From the NCBI RefSeq assembly GCF_024585285.1, contig NZ_CP040755.1, positions 4,650,001 to 4,714,000 on the forward strand: a stretch of 64,000 nt of DNA, in the 5' to 3' direction. The stretch comes from Colwellia sp. M166 (lineage in GTDB: Bacteria; Pseudomonadota; Gammaproteobacteria; Enterobacterales; Alteromonadaceae). Shown piece after piece: positions 21,701 to 29,220 of the stretch; positions within the stretch are counted from its first letter, which is position 1; each line of letters begins with the position of its first letter. A program made the translations under genes and the position numbers. The notes under the pieces are model-generated. The model saw nothing but the letters and a program-made list of their open reading frames with translations, was not told the origin of the DNA and did not search any database.

Positions 21701-21980
21701 AACAGAAGGCGATATGGTTAATTATGCTAATACTATCGCTGGTAAAGTTTCAGAAAATGATACGGTAATGGATCAACTTCGCAACAACACCAAAGAACAA
21801 GCCATGTTAGGCGCATTTCCTGAATCAATTAACGATGCTGTTATACAAAGTATGGGCGCACATGAAAGTATGGCAATGAAAGTGTTATCAAATGAATTTG
21901 TAGCTAAAGGTTTTGCTGAATTGATGTTTGATGTGTTGATGAAAGGTTTGAGTAAAAATGGTTTGACACCGCAGCCATAG
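18756..21980 (+). CDS. hsdR: Type I restriction enzyme endonuclease/translocase subunit HsdR
   Basis: ATP-driven DNA translocase and nuclease of the restriction complex. The 1074 residues contain the N-terminal PD-(D/E)xK nuclease with Asp146 and the pair Glu160/Lys162 (TLELKSE), then two RecA-like helicase domains: Walker A HSAGSGKSNS with Lys325, the DEAH box (444-447) in IADEAHSSQTG, the TATPKG motif, and the second-domain motifs ANKFQTGFDQPKLVAMYVDK and QTLSRLNRTYQGK. A C-terminal helical domain rich in Lys/Glu (about 800-880) would contact HsdM/HsdS. Intact, with all catalytic residues. It is the last intact gene of the island. Confidence 0.95.
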   Translation: MSNKSQEAKTRENSFQNDILDQMQSHGWLLGESKKYNKELALYPEDLISFVQTTQPEQWEKQLKIHAKNPEEALLKTVVRDLSASNKGALWVLRNLVKDRGAKFSLCTFKPDHGLNPDAIKRYDQNILRVVPELVYSPNNYEGRIDLTLFVNGLPVATLELKSEFKQALDNAKIQYMKDRQPKDPKTKKPEPLLTFKRGALVHFAVSQYNVAMTTRLAGKKTFFLPFDQGTSEGAAGNEVNPNGYSTDYLWNEIFEKDNLLTILGRYIHLQVEDKEQLDGTIIKKETLIFPRYHQWSAVSTLLNTVETEGTGEKYLIQHSAGSGKSNSIAWLSHQLASLHYYSDHEALKKQVGDKVFDSVIVITDRTVLDSQLQDTIYQFDHNEGMIARVNREEAQGSKSSQLAGELKASTSIIIVTIQTFPHVLEAIRKDLTLAGRSFAVIADEAHSSQTGTTARKLREVLMAEQLGDDEELDSEDILRLSLEARKGSKNISYFAFTATPKGKTLELFGRCPDPDSPAADDNKPEAFHVYSMRQAIEEGFILDVLQNYTSYRVAYQLAHQNPESDHEVDSKKAASKMAKWVRLHPHNIAQKVETIIEHFNSKIKHLLGGEAKAMVVTSSRLEAVRYKLAFEKYVANKGYDNVNAMVAFSGEVNDPDFPDSAFTEKNMNPNLRGRDMRKAFDTTDYQVMLVANKFQTGFDQPKLVAMYVDKPLKGVECIQTLSRLNRTYQGKDKTFVLDFVNDPEEVLAEFKVYFQTAELAGVSDPNIVYDIMEKLNAVGIYQWIEVENFVEAYNNKRTKQEKLANICKPAVERFSVRYKEATHVMDIARAELEKAKAENNDKKIKFAENSVKNAKEARDIIEVFKKDLISFCRYYEFSSQIVDFDDFDLEKLSIFAKHLHPLLRFDVLQDDIDLSDVAMTHYRLHEQREANLELGYKVGEEPKSYLAPTKESSGATPKDAQTELLNEIISRMNDLFVEDGLTEGDMVNYANTIAGKVSENDTVMDQLRNNTKEQAMLGAFPESINDAVIQSMGAHESMAMKVLSNEFVAKGFAELMFDVLMKGLSKNGLTPQP

Positions 21981-22003
21981 ATAAATTAAGGAAGTAGTAT
22001 TAG

Positions 22004-22440
22004 ATGAATGAAATCAAAACGGATTTAGATTTTACTAACCAGTTTACGGGTGTTATTTATCAGGATTATCAAACCGCAATTGAGTTTTTGAATGATAATC
22101 CTGATTATTCTTTATTAAAATTTGGGAAAATAATAGAAGAGTTATGTGTTTTAATTGCAGGTAAAACAGCATTCGGATTCTCTATAAATAATTTGTATGA
22201 CCGAATTGAGGCTCTGAATGATTCAGGGGTAATAAATCGAAATATAAAACATATATTTCATTAGCTAAGAATCATTTGTAACGACGGTGTGCATAATAAG
22301 AAGGACTCTCAAGTAAATGATGATGTTACATTTATTCAAGAAACTAAAAATAAATGTGTAGAAAAAGTCAAAGTCTGCTAGAAAGCATATTATAGAATTA
22401 TTTGAAGATGTTTACTTATTACTTAATAGACATAAAAACA
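22004..22440 (+). pseudogene. Broken DUF4145-like gene at the end of the RM operon
   Basis: The open frame from ATG 22004 gives 86 residues (MNEIKTDLDFTNQF; LLKFGKIIEELCVLIAGKTA; NLYDRIEALNDSGVI) and stops at TAG 22262-22264. Reading on in the same frame gives LRIICNDGVHNKKDSQ, completing the motif FHxLRxxGNxxVH typical of DUF4145 domains, which occur alone and fused to HsdR. A second stop (22379-22381) follows; the +1 frame then reads SARKHIIELFEDVYLLLNR, a plausible helical end of the domain. So the gene has one nonsense and one frameshift change. It follows hsdR by 23 bases. The 86-residue product could still be made but lacks the end of the domain. Confidence 0.7.
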
Positions 22441-22478
22441 ACAAAAGGAATTCGTTAATCCCTTTTGTTGTTTATTTA
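22437..22478. terminator. Strong terminator between the RM island and ydbL
   Basis: Perfect 12-bp stem AACAACAAAAGG (22437-22448) with CCTTTTGTTGTT (22461-22472), followed by TATTTATT; the A-rich left side lets it work for the convergent ydbL operon too. Confidence 0.85.
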
Positions 22479-22496
22479 TTGTTGATTAAGCTGTGA

Positions 22497-22850
22497 CTAT
22501 TTTTTTACCCATTGACCAGCAGCATTTTGAATTAAATGACCTGACTGTGTTTTCGCTAAGGCTTTTTGACCGGCTAAAGCGGTGACTTGCTGCAGTGTGA
22601 TTTTATTTTTTCTGGCTAAATTAAGATAAATTTCTTTACGCTTTTCATTAACACTAGCAACTAAGCTTTTCGCTTCAGCACTATTGACGACTACCCCTAA
22701 ATAACCGTTTGGCATTTCGCCAACTAGACCTTGCTGTTTTGCATCGTCAAGTGAAATAGCCCAGGCTGAAAATGCCATGGTTGATACTAATAGCGCGCAG
22801 GTTAATTTTTTAACTAGTTTATTGGTTATATTACTACTTAGTTTACTCAT
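22497..22850 (-). CDS. ydbL: YdbL family (DUF1318) periplasmic protein
   Basis: A 117-residue exported protein with a signal peptide (LVKKLTCALLVSTMAFSAWA, cut near residue 31) and a DUF1318 domain: SLDDAKQQGLVGEMPNGYLG, NEKRKEIYLNLARKNK and the ending ALAGQKALAKTQSG. It is the last gene of ydbH-ynbE-ydbL, eight bases after ynbE, with a clear GGAGA ribosome-binding site. In Escherichia coli YdbL is thought to help the YdbH-YnbE bridge assemble; its exact role is not settled. The gene is intact, although ydbH upstream carries a nonsense codon. Confidence 0.9.
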   Translation of the reverse strand: MSKLSSNITNKLVKKLTCALLVSTMAFSAWAISLDDAKQQGLVGEMPNGYLGVVVNSAEAKSLVASVNEKRKEIYLNLARKNKITLQQVTALAGQKALAKTQSGHLIQNAAGQWVKK

Positions 22851-22859
22851 GATTATCTC

Positions 22860-23042
22860 CTAAAATACGTCGCTATCGTCACTAAAAATGTCATCGAGTT
22901 GTTTATCAACTTTCACTTTAATTTCATGATCTATTTTTAAGTTTAAATTAATGGTGATCGGCTCTTTTGCGCTGACTTCTATCTTATGTGTACAGCCACT
23001 TATTATAAAAATAGCTAACACTGCGGTTAGTATTTTATTCAT
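22860..23042 (-). CDS. ynbE: YnbE family outer-membrane lipoprotein
   Basis: A 60-residue small lipoprotein: signal peptide MNKILTAVLAIFIISGC with lipobox IISGC (Cys17 to be acylated), then the family core ITINLNLKIDHEIKVKVDKQ. It follows ydbH by nine bases with an AAGGAG ribosome-binding site. In E. coli YnbE forms a beta-strand stack that caps the C-terminus of YdbH at the outer membrane. Small size and position make the assignment secure. Confidence 0.9.
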   Translation of the reverse strand: MNKILTAVLAIFIISGCTHKIEVSAKEPITINLNLKIDHEIKVKVDKQLDDIFSDDSDVF

Positions 23043-23051
23043 ACTTACTCC

Positions 23052-25865
23052 TTAATGTTTTTGTAAACCTTTGATAATACGTTCTTCAAATTGTTCGGTA
23101 ATTGACATTGATTCAAGTAAACCTAATAGATCATAGCTTAAGTTCAAATTCAAATTTACATCGTTGTCGATATCTGGATTACGGCCTTTAATTACCGTTG
23201 CTAATAGCATATAGCCGTCATCCGCCATAGAAACATCAGAGGACAGTTGATGATAATGCAAGTTTTGCAATGCATCAAACGCTAACTGTAATTGACTGTT
23301 ATTTGCTTTTAGCTCTTCTACCGCAGGGTTATTCATTACTTGAATAAGGCCATGAGTGACATTATGTAACTCACCTTTTTCCATGGTGTATTTTTCGCCA
23401 TCAAAAATAATCGGTAATTGACCTGAGACACTACCAGTCACAACAATGCCTTGTTTTTTATCTAATGCTAATACTTGCTCTAAGTCTATAGAGGTAAGCT
23501 GAACGTCAACTGAATGGCTGTGTTCTAATGGCCATTGAATATTTGGAATAGCAAAGCTTCCACCTAAAATATTGCCTTTGAGTTGACTTGCGGTAATTTT
23601 AAAATCTTTTTGGTAACTTAAAGCAGTGTTAACTGACAATTTTGCTATCGGTGTCGGTGTGTCTATTAGAGCGACCGTTAGGTTTTCCTCAACGCTGTGT
23701 TGCGTGGTTAACTTAGCGTTTTGATAGTTAAAATTTTGCTGCCAATTAAGTTCTTGCAACCAAATATCTTCAACTTCACCGCTGACGGAAGCAACCGTTA
23801 ATGAGATAACTAACGGTGTGTTTACTATGTTAGATAAGTCACTGACTTGACCCGTTACGCTATAACTTAGCGTGCCATCGACTAAAGCCACCTTGACCGG
23901 TAATTGCATATTGAGTGACAACAAATCAGTTAATGATAATACTTTAGCAGTGAGGGCAATATGGGGTTTCTCTATTGCACCTGAAATAGCTAAAGTTCCT
24001 AATGGCACTGAGTCAGCGCTAGCAAGGGTGGTTATTTGAATGTTATTAACATTACCGGTTATATTGCTGTTGAGCGTTAGTTTATTGATATTGAGTTGTT
24101 TGGGTACTTGTAATTTACTCGCTACACTGTCGATTGTTAAATTTAAGCTGAACGCTTGTTGGTCTGGAATGCGTATATCGCCTTGCAGACGGTTTTTTAT
24201 GTTTTTAATTGATAGTAGTTTTTTATTGCCGGAGTTCTGTTCAGACACTATGGCGATATTATTGTTCGACAAAAACGAATTTTCAGTAATATTTATTAGC
24301 GTTTCATGTTGAGTTTGACGAATAGAGCCTTGTAACATTATTTCAACAGCTTCAGAGGTGAAGTTATTGATTGCGGAAAGTTTCAGTGAACTATTAAGCA
24401 CAAAGTCTAGCTGAGTTAAAAAAACGTTTTTTTCTGATAGCTGATTGCCAGTGGTGTTATTTTTTGCTGAATTGTTGCTCAGTGTCTTCTCGGCATCGTT
24501 TGCACTTAGTTGCTAGTTGTCTGCAAGCTTAGCGCTTTTATGGTTAGGGGTTATGAACTGATGGAGATCTAAAACAATATTGTTTAAGTTAAGTTGATGA
24601 ACAGGCTCAATATTGTTTGTTTTTTTACCTAGCTCGTTTGCTGGATTAGTGCCTAGAGCAGAATTTGGTGTGGCGTTTGCAATATTTTTTGCGGTAACTT
24701 TTAAGCTAGACAGCGTCAGTTGTTGCGCCTTGAAACGGTAAAAAAAATCACCATCAGGGTTTAGCGTGAACTGGTTAATAGGATTGTCTTTTAGCAAGGT
24801 GACAAGCTCAGGGGGTAAATCATTATTACTCAATAGCGCGAGTAAATGTGGTTGGCTAAACTGTAATTGTAAGGCATTGCTAGCCGGAAAATGTAAAGCA
24901 AGTTCTGTATCGTCTTTATGTGTTTTATGGCTAGTTGAAAAATTTATTTCAGTGTTTATATCTAGCGCTCCACTGAGCTTAAAAGGTCCACTTGCTTCGA
25001 TGCCAGTATCAGCCTTAAGGCTAAAAGCACTTAATTGGTTATTTAAAGTTAGTCTATCGCCCTGATAATTGATTAGACTGCGAAGCTCTCCATTAGCTGT
25101 AATTGCCTGTGTAAGCGCTGTTATTGATACAGGCAGTGGTATGTTATGTCGATAAAAAAAGTCAGTTAAGAGCGATAGCTGAGCGCTTAATTCTAGGGAG
25201 AAGTTTTCTTGCGCTGCTGGTTCATTTTTAGAAAACTTAGCCGCGAGCAATGTCTGCTGTTGATGATCTTGTAATCGCATTTCAAGCTGACTGCCGTTAG
25301 CTGTAAAATGCCCAAAATAACTATCATTTAAATTACTTATATCGGTTTTGCTATTTTTATAGCGATTCGTCTTGTTGTTATCGATCACTTGATAGGGAAT
25401 ATAACGCAATTGTTTCACTGCAATATCAAAAGGTAAATCAAACTGAGCTAGTTGAGATAAAGCTGCTTGTAATTGTTGTGAGGCTGATAATTCACTCGGT
25501 TTTTTCTCGGCATTTTTCTGGGAGCTTCTTTGGGCATCAATGAGATAAGGAACTAGCTCCGCTTTACCATTTATACTCAGCGATGCAATATCGATAGTTT
25601 TTATTTTTTGGCTTGAAGTTAACGCAAGGCTTATTGCCATATCACGAATATCAACCTTAGCTTGCGGTGTTTCTATACATAAAGCACTTATTGTCAGTGC
25701 TAAATCAGTGCTCAGGTGAAAGTTGAGACAAGTGATTTTAGCTTGGTATAAAGCTAATTCTGTTTTGCTAATACTGTTTATGATACTGACACGGGCAATA
25801 TAGCCGATAATTAAGGCGCTAAGACTGATGCTAATAACAAGTAAGGTTTTTTTCGGAAAGTTCAT
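23052..25865 (-). pseudogene. ydbH: ydbH, AsmA-like intermembrane lipid transport protein, interrupted by one in-frame TAG
   Basis: YdbH is one of the AsmA-like bridge proteins (with TamB and YhdP) that support phospholipid supply to the outer membrane. The frame from ATG 25865 to TAA 23052 would encode about 936 residues plus one stop; E. coli YdbH has about 880. An N-terminal membrane anchor (about 8-27) and long beta-rich repeats are visible, and the C-terminal half has the family end (VNLNLNLSYDLLGLLESMSI). The amber codon TAG at 24513-24515 follows KSAKLADN, after 450 residues; beyond it the same frame continues QLSANDAEKTLS without shift and joins the 449-residue part that could restart at GTG 24399-24401. 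So the lesion is a single base change (for example CAG to TAG). ynbE and ydbL behind it are intact. Either a recent null allele, readthrough, two separately made halves, or a sequencing error; the second half alone would lack a signal for export. Confidence 0.85.
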
Positions 25866-26012
25866 CGGTTGGTTTTTCTTCCTTCATCCATGTTTTCTTG
25901 TCAAGTAACACCTACTGTATTGTTGTTGTGCTATGGGATCAATAAAAATCAGTGCTTTGAATAATTTATGCCTAATTATCGATTAATTTATCTCTAACTT
26001 CGGCTAATTTGT

Positions 26013-26031
26013 GATAAAAATTATCATTATT
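26013..26031. promoter_or_regulatory. Putative Fur box between ydbH and the esterase gene
   Basis: GATAAAAATTATCATTATT matches the 19-base Fur consensus GATAATGATAATCATTATC at 15 positions by my count. It lies 83 bases before the esterase start and 148 before ydbH, upstream of the candidate -35 at 26045. In an AT-rich genome such matches arise by chance, so the call is tentative. Confidence 0.4.
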
Positions 26032-26044
26032 GAGGCGGAGTTAG

Positions 26045-26074
26045 TTGTATCAGCTTCTGTAGAAACGTTATGAT
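26045..26074 (+). promoter_or_regulatory. Candidate sigma-70 promoter of the esterase gene
   Basis: TTGTAT (26045-26050), 18-base spacer, TATGAT (26069-26074), 40 bases before the start codon at 26114. Boxes match consensus at 4 and 5 positions. The rest of the 248-base gap from 25866 shows no gene. Confidence 0.4.
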
Positions 26075-26113
26075 ATCGACATTTTTTACTGTTACCCATA
26101 TAAAGAGAGATGC

Positions 26114-26791
26114 ATGTCAGCTGTTCCATTAGATAGAATTACCATTGAGCCAAGTTTGCCTGCCACAGCCTGTGTTATTTGGTTACACGGTTTAGGCGAC
26201 TCTGGAGCTGGATTTTCGCCCATCGTACCTGAACTAAGATTACCTACAAGTCATACGGTACGCTTTATTTTTCCTCATGCCCCTGAGCAACCAGTAACCC
26301 TTAACCAAGGTTATGTTATGCGCTCATGGTACGATATTAAAAGTATGGACTTGCATAACCGCGCTGATATGGCCGGTGTACTTGAATCTGAAGCTAAAGT
26401 TAAAGCCCTGATCAAAGAACAAAATGATAAAGGTATTGCAACCAGTAATATTGTTTTAGCCGGTTTTAGCCAAGGTGGTGTGGTAAGTATGTTTACCGGT
26501 TTACGCTACCCTGAGAAACTAGCGGGTATTATGGCGTTATCATGCTACTTACCTAATGCCGATGGATTACCAGAACAACTTAGTGTGGCAAATAGCGATA
26601 CAAATATTTTGCAATTACATGGTGATAATGATGATGTTGTACCATTAAGTGCCGGTAAAATGGCCAATAAATTACTGAATGAGAAAAACTATCCGGTAAC
26701 GTGGAAAACGTACCCAATGGCGCACAGTGTTCATCCAACAGAAATTCGTGACATTGCTTCGTGGTTAGTTGCACGTTTAAATATTACCTAA
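26114..26791 (+). CDS. Carboxylesterase / acyl-protein thioesterase-like alpha/beta hydrolase
   Basis: A 225-residue cytoplasmic serine hydrolase of the phospholipase/carboxylesterase family (Abhydrolase_2). Motifs: oxyanion segment VIWLHGLGDSG (21-31), nucleophile elbow GFSQG with Ser119, acid Asp173 in LQLHGDNDDVVP, and His204 in PMAHSVHP. Also conserved is RSWYDI (70-75). Start ATG has AAAGAGAGATGC just upstream. Family members hydrolyse short-chain esters or acylated proteins; the substrate here is unknown. A 57-residue gene follows 27 bases downstream and may be cotranscribed. Confidence 0.93.
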   Translation: MSAVPLDRITIEPSLPATACVIWLHGLGDSGAGFSPIVPELRLPTSHTVRFIFPHAPEQPVTLNQGYVMRSWYDIKSMDLHNRADMAGVLESEAKVKALIKEQNDKGIATSNIVLAGFSQGGVVSMFTGLRYPEKLAGIMALSCYLPNADGLPEQLSVANSDTNILQLHGDNDDVVPLSAGKMANKLLNEKNYPVTWKTYPMAHSVHPTEIRDIASWLVARLNIT

Positions 26792-26818
26792 GGTTTACAT
26801 AGCCATAAGGACAGTCAA

Positions 26819-26992
26819 ATGCCAGAAGTTAATGTTAAGCTTGTTTTTGAAAAAGAAAATAAAAACAGCATTCGGTTCAAAGAGGTGCCTGAGCCAGGAA
26901 AAGCAGAAGTGTTGGGCAGTATCTATTTGCAAAAATGGCTTGCCGGCAATGCTAAATCAATTGAAGTCTCGGTGAAAGTGCCGAACGAGTAG
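26819..26992 (+). CDS. Conserved-looking small protein of 57 residues, function unknown
   Basis: A short frame starting MPEVNVKLVFEKENKNSIRF and ending SIEVSVKVPNE. It has a good ribosome-binding site (AAGGA at 26807-26811, seven bases before ATG) and is followed at once by a terminator, so it is probably real. The wording (VFEKENKN-IRFKEV-EVLGSIYLQKW--GNAKSIEVSV) resembles small beta-rich proteins that I have seen in other bacteria, but I cannot name a family. No signal peptide or membrane segment. It likely shares the esterase transcript. Confidence 0.75.
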   Translation: MPEVNVKLVFEKENKNSIRFKEVPEPGKAEVLGSIYLQKWLAGNAKSIEVSVKVPNE

Positions 26993-27005
26993 TATTATTA
27001 TTTTG

Positions 27006-27034
27006 CGCTAGCGGTTTGCTAGCGTATTTTATTT
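27006..27034 (+). terminator. Rho-independent terminator after the 57-residue gene
   Basis: Perfect 7-bp stem CGCTAGC (27006-27012) with GCTAGCG (27018-27024), loop GGTTT, tail TATTTTATTT. It ends the esterase unit. Confidence 0.85.
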
Positions 27035-27059
27035 ACTGATATTTATGCTAACTATAGTG

Positions 27060-27653
27060 TTAATTCACTTTATTAAATATCAGTAGGCGGTTATTCGCTG
27101 GCATAGGGTGATCATCTGCTAACAATAAACCGGCATTCTTGGCTAAAGCTATTATTGCTTCAATATCACGAATAGCACTTTCGCTATCTCGCTCTTTCAG
27201 CCAAAGATCAAAACCGGCATTACTTTCACTCGTGTACTGGCCTTGATAATTAAATGGCCCATAAATACACAATTTTCCCTGTTGATTCAAATGTTGTGAC
27301 ACAGCATTAAAAAACGCTTCAACTAGCGGCCAGCTAACAATATGTAGCGTATTAGCGGTGTATATCGCATCAACAGCCTTTATGGGCCAGTCATGATTTA
27401 AATCAAGCGTTACCGGTGCTAGTAGGTTATTGGTAGGTTGTTCTTCGAGCCACAAATTAATGCCTTGATGATTAATAGCCATGTCACTGGTTTGCCATGT
27501 TAACCAGGGTAAGTTTGGTGCGAAGTAGACTGCGTGCTGGCCGGTACCAGAGCCGACTTCTAGTAGCGTTTTACAATCTTTTAAACTCTCGATTAATAAC
27601 GGCAGAATAGCAGTTTTGTTGTTTTCACAGGCTTGGGAAAAAGGTTTATTCAT
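27060..27653 (-). CDS. DUF938 family SAM-dependent methyltransferase-like protein
   Basis: A 197-residue protein with the DUF938 pattern: start MNKPFSQACENNKTAIL, SAM-binding motif LLEVGSGTGQHAVYFA (about 33-48), a post-I segment QTSDMA, and IYTANTLHIVSW and IYGPFNYQGQYTSESNAGFD in the C-terminal half. No substrate is known for the family. Cytoplasmic, single gene. The start ATG is preceded by TGAGAAAACTC. Another minus-strand gene lies upstream with an 83-base gap. Confidence 0.88.
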   Translation of the reverse strand: MNKPFSQACENNKTAILPLLIESLKDCKTLLEVGSGTGQHAVYFAPNLPWLTWQTSDMAINHQGINLWLEEQPTNNLLAPVTLDLNHDWPIKAVDAIYTANTLHIVSWPLVEAFFNAVSQHLNQQGKLCIYGPFNYQGQYTSESNAGFDLWLKERDSESAIRDIEAIIALAKNAGLLLADDHPMPANNRLLIFNKVN

Positions 27654-27736
27654 GAGTTTTCTCAGTTCAGTTCAGTTAAATTCAATTTGGTTCAGTCAGT
27701 AAATTTATTATTACTAAATAAAGTTAAGCCTTTCAT

Positions 27737-28864
27737 CTATTCGGATAATTTAAAAGGTAATAATTGTTGGCATTGCTGTTGATACGCTCGCATTTGCTGT
27801 TGTTCCTGTAAACAAAAACCTTTAATGGCAGGTTTAAATGCCTGATGCTTTATCCAATGATATGAAGTGGTCAGTTTAGGTTCAAAGCCCCGTGCTATTT
27901 TATGTTCGCCTTGTGTGCCGGGATGAAATAAAGCCAGGTTGTTGTCAATACAAAACGCTATGCCTTGGTAATAGCACAATTCAAAATGTAAGTTATTATA
28001 CGACTGCGTACAGCCCCAATAGCGGCCATATAAACTATCGTCATCAAAGAAAAACCAGGCACAAGCAATGTCTTCACCTTGACAGCTGGCAATGATCAAT
28101 AAAATATGTTCAGGTAACTGTTTAACTATTGTTTGAAAAAACTCAAAAGTTAAATGCGGCGTATGTCCACGTCTTAAATACGTCAGCTGATAAGTTAAAT
28201 AGAAGAAGTCTAATTCTGCAGCACTTATATTTTTCCCGATAATACGCCTAACCGATATACCTTGCTGACTTATCGAGCGTCGTTCTTTGCGGGTGTTTTT
28301 TCTTTTTCGCGCGGTAAAAGTAGATAAAAAATCATCAAAGTCTCGATAACCATAGTTAAGCCAATGAAATTGTACGGTATTGCGTTGATAAATATCATCA
28401 CTTTGTTGAGTGGTTATTTCAGCTTCGTCTTGGCTATAGAGTAAATGCCAACTGTTGAGTTGTTGATTTTGACAGTGGTGGCTTAAAAGTTCGAAAACGT
28501 CAGTCAGTTTAAAATTGTTCGATAATAACTTATTACTGGTGACAGGCGTAAAAGGTACGGTTGCGACCAACTTAGGGTAGTAGGGGATATTATGTTGTTG
28601 GTAGGCATCTGCCCACGCCCAATCAAAAACGTATTCACCCCAGGAGTGCGACTTAATATACGTTGGTAATATAGCTAAAATGTCATTGTTATTATCACGC
28701 CATTGTAAATGATGCGGTTGCCAGCCTTGCTTTTGCCCGATTGAGCCACTGGCTTCTAAGCAATGAAAAAATTGATAGTTTGAAAATAGTGATGGATGGC
28801 TATTTAGTCGCTGCCAGTCTTGCTCTGCAATATCGGTAATTTTATCTACAAACTCAATTTTCAC
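27737..28864 (-). CDS. GNAT/FemAB-like acyltransferase family protein (COG3146 type)
   Basis: A 375-residue protein of the family often annotated as peptidoglycan biosynthesis/recognition or GNAT family acetyltransferase. Seen: SHPSLFSNYQFFHCLEASGS near the start, SHSWGEYVFDWAWADAYQ (about 71-88), the basic stretch TARKRKNTRKERR (about 184-196), and the C-terminal half with YGRYWGCTQSYNNLHFELCY and HPGTQGEHKIARGFEP. These motifs are typical for the family; biochemical function is undefined. The start is GTG (28862-28864). It has no close partner. Confidence 0.85.
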   Translation of the reverse strand: MKIEFVDKITDIAEQDWQRLNSHPSLFSNYQFFHCLEASGSIGQKQGWQPHHLQWRDNNNDILAILPTYIKSHSWGEYVFDWAWADAYQQHNIPYYPKLVATVPFTPVTSNKLLSNNFKLTDVFELLSHHCQNQQLNSWHLLYSQDEAEITTQQSDDIYQRNTVQFHWLNYGYRDFDDFLSTFTARKRKNTRKERRSISQQGISVRRIIGKNISAAELDFFYLTYQLTYLRRGHTPHLTFEFFQTIVKQLPEHILLIIASCQGEDIACAWFFFDDDSLYGRYWGCTQSYNNLHFELCYYQGIAFCIDNNLALFHPGTQGEHKIARGFEPKLTTSYHWIKHQAFKPAIKGFCLQEQQQMRAYQQQCQQLLPFKLSE

Positions 28865-29160
28865 TGATTATTCTGTTACTTGATATAATTGATAATGACA
28901 GCTTATCAGATGCTTAATGCTTATTAGGTATTTATTTGAGAGCTATTAAATTTTCTTGAACAGTTGTTGAGGCATAAACGCTTGCTATTATTTCGGGCTG
29001 TTCGATTTATTAGCTGCTTTAGCCGCCACTAAATCGAACTAAAATTAATGGTCTTTAAATGAGTGATTCTTCAACACAGGTAATTTCTAAAGATAACTTG
29101 CTTGGCATCACTTGTCGTCATAAGTGAGCATTGATTTTTCTTAATGCTGGCTTCGATTCA
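28865..29160. other. Gene-free stretch with a perfect 10-bp inverted repeat
   Basis: GTTCGATTTA (29000-29009) pairs perfectly with TAAATCGAAC (29030-29039) across a 20-base loop. There is no T run on either side, so a terminator is unlikely; it may be a structured RNA element or the operator of an unseen gene. A 22-codon frame (29059-29127, MSDSSTQVISKDNLLGITCR...) has no ribosome-binding site and is not called. Confidence 0.35.
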
Positions 29161-29198
29161 TTGAGTTATCACATTTGCCCCCGTATAATGCGGGCAAA
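29161..29198 (+). promoter_or_regulatory. Sigma-70 promoter of the DUF2750 gene with symmetrical -10 region
   Basis: TTGAGT (29161-29166), 17-base spacer and perfect TATAAT (29184-29189). The -10 box is framed by the inverted repeat TTTGCCC (29174-29180) and GGGCAAA (29192-29198), which could be a repressor site. The coding start is at 29221 with TTAAGGT upstream. Confidence 0.65.
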
Positions 29199-29220
29199 AC
29201 TCTTAAGGTAAATTGCTAAT

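Noticed and set aside
22265..22496. Right attachment site repeating the tRNA-Leu 3' end
   Set aside because: No copy of the last bases of the tRNA (CTCTCTATCTGCACCA) is present in this interval.
22262..24515. Amber (TAG) recoding as explanation for both in-frame stops
   Set aside because: Many intact genes here (carA, rlmE, glmM, secG, hsdR and others) end in TAG, so general recoding is not supported.
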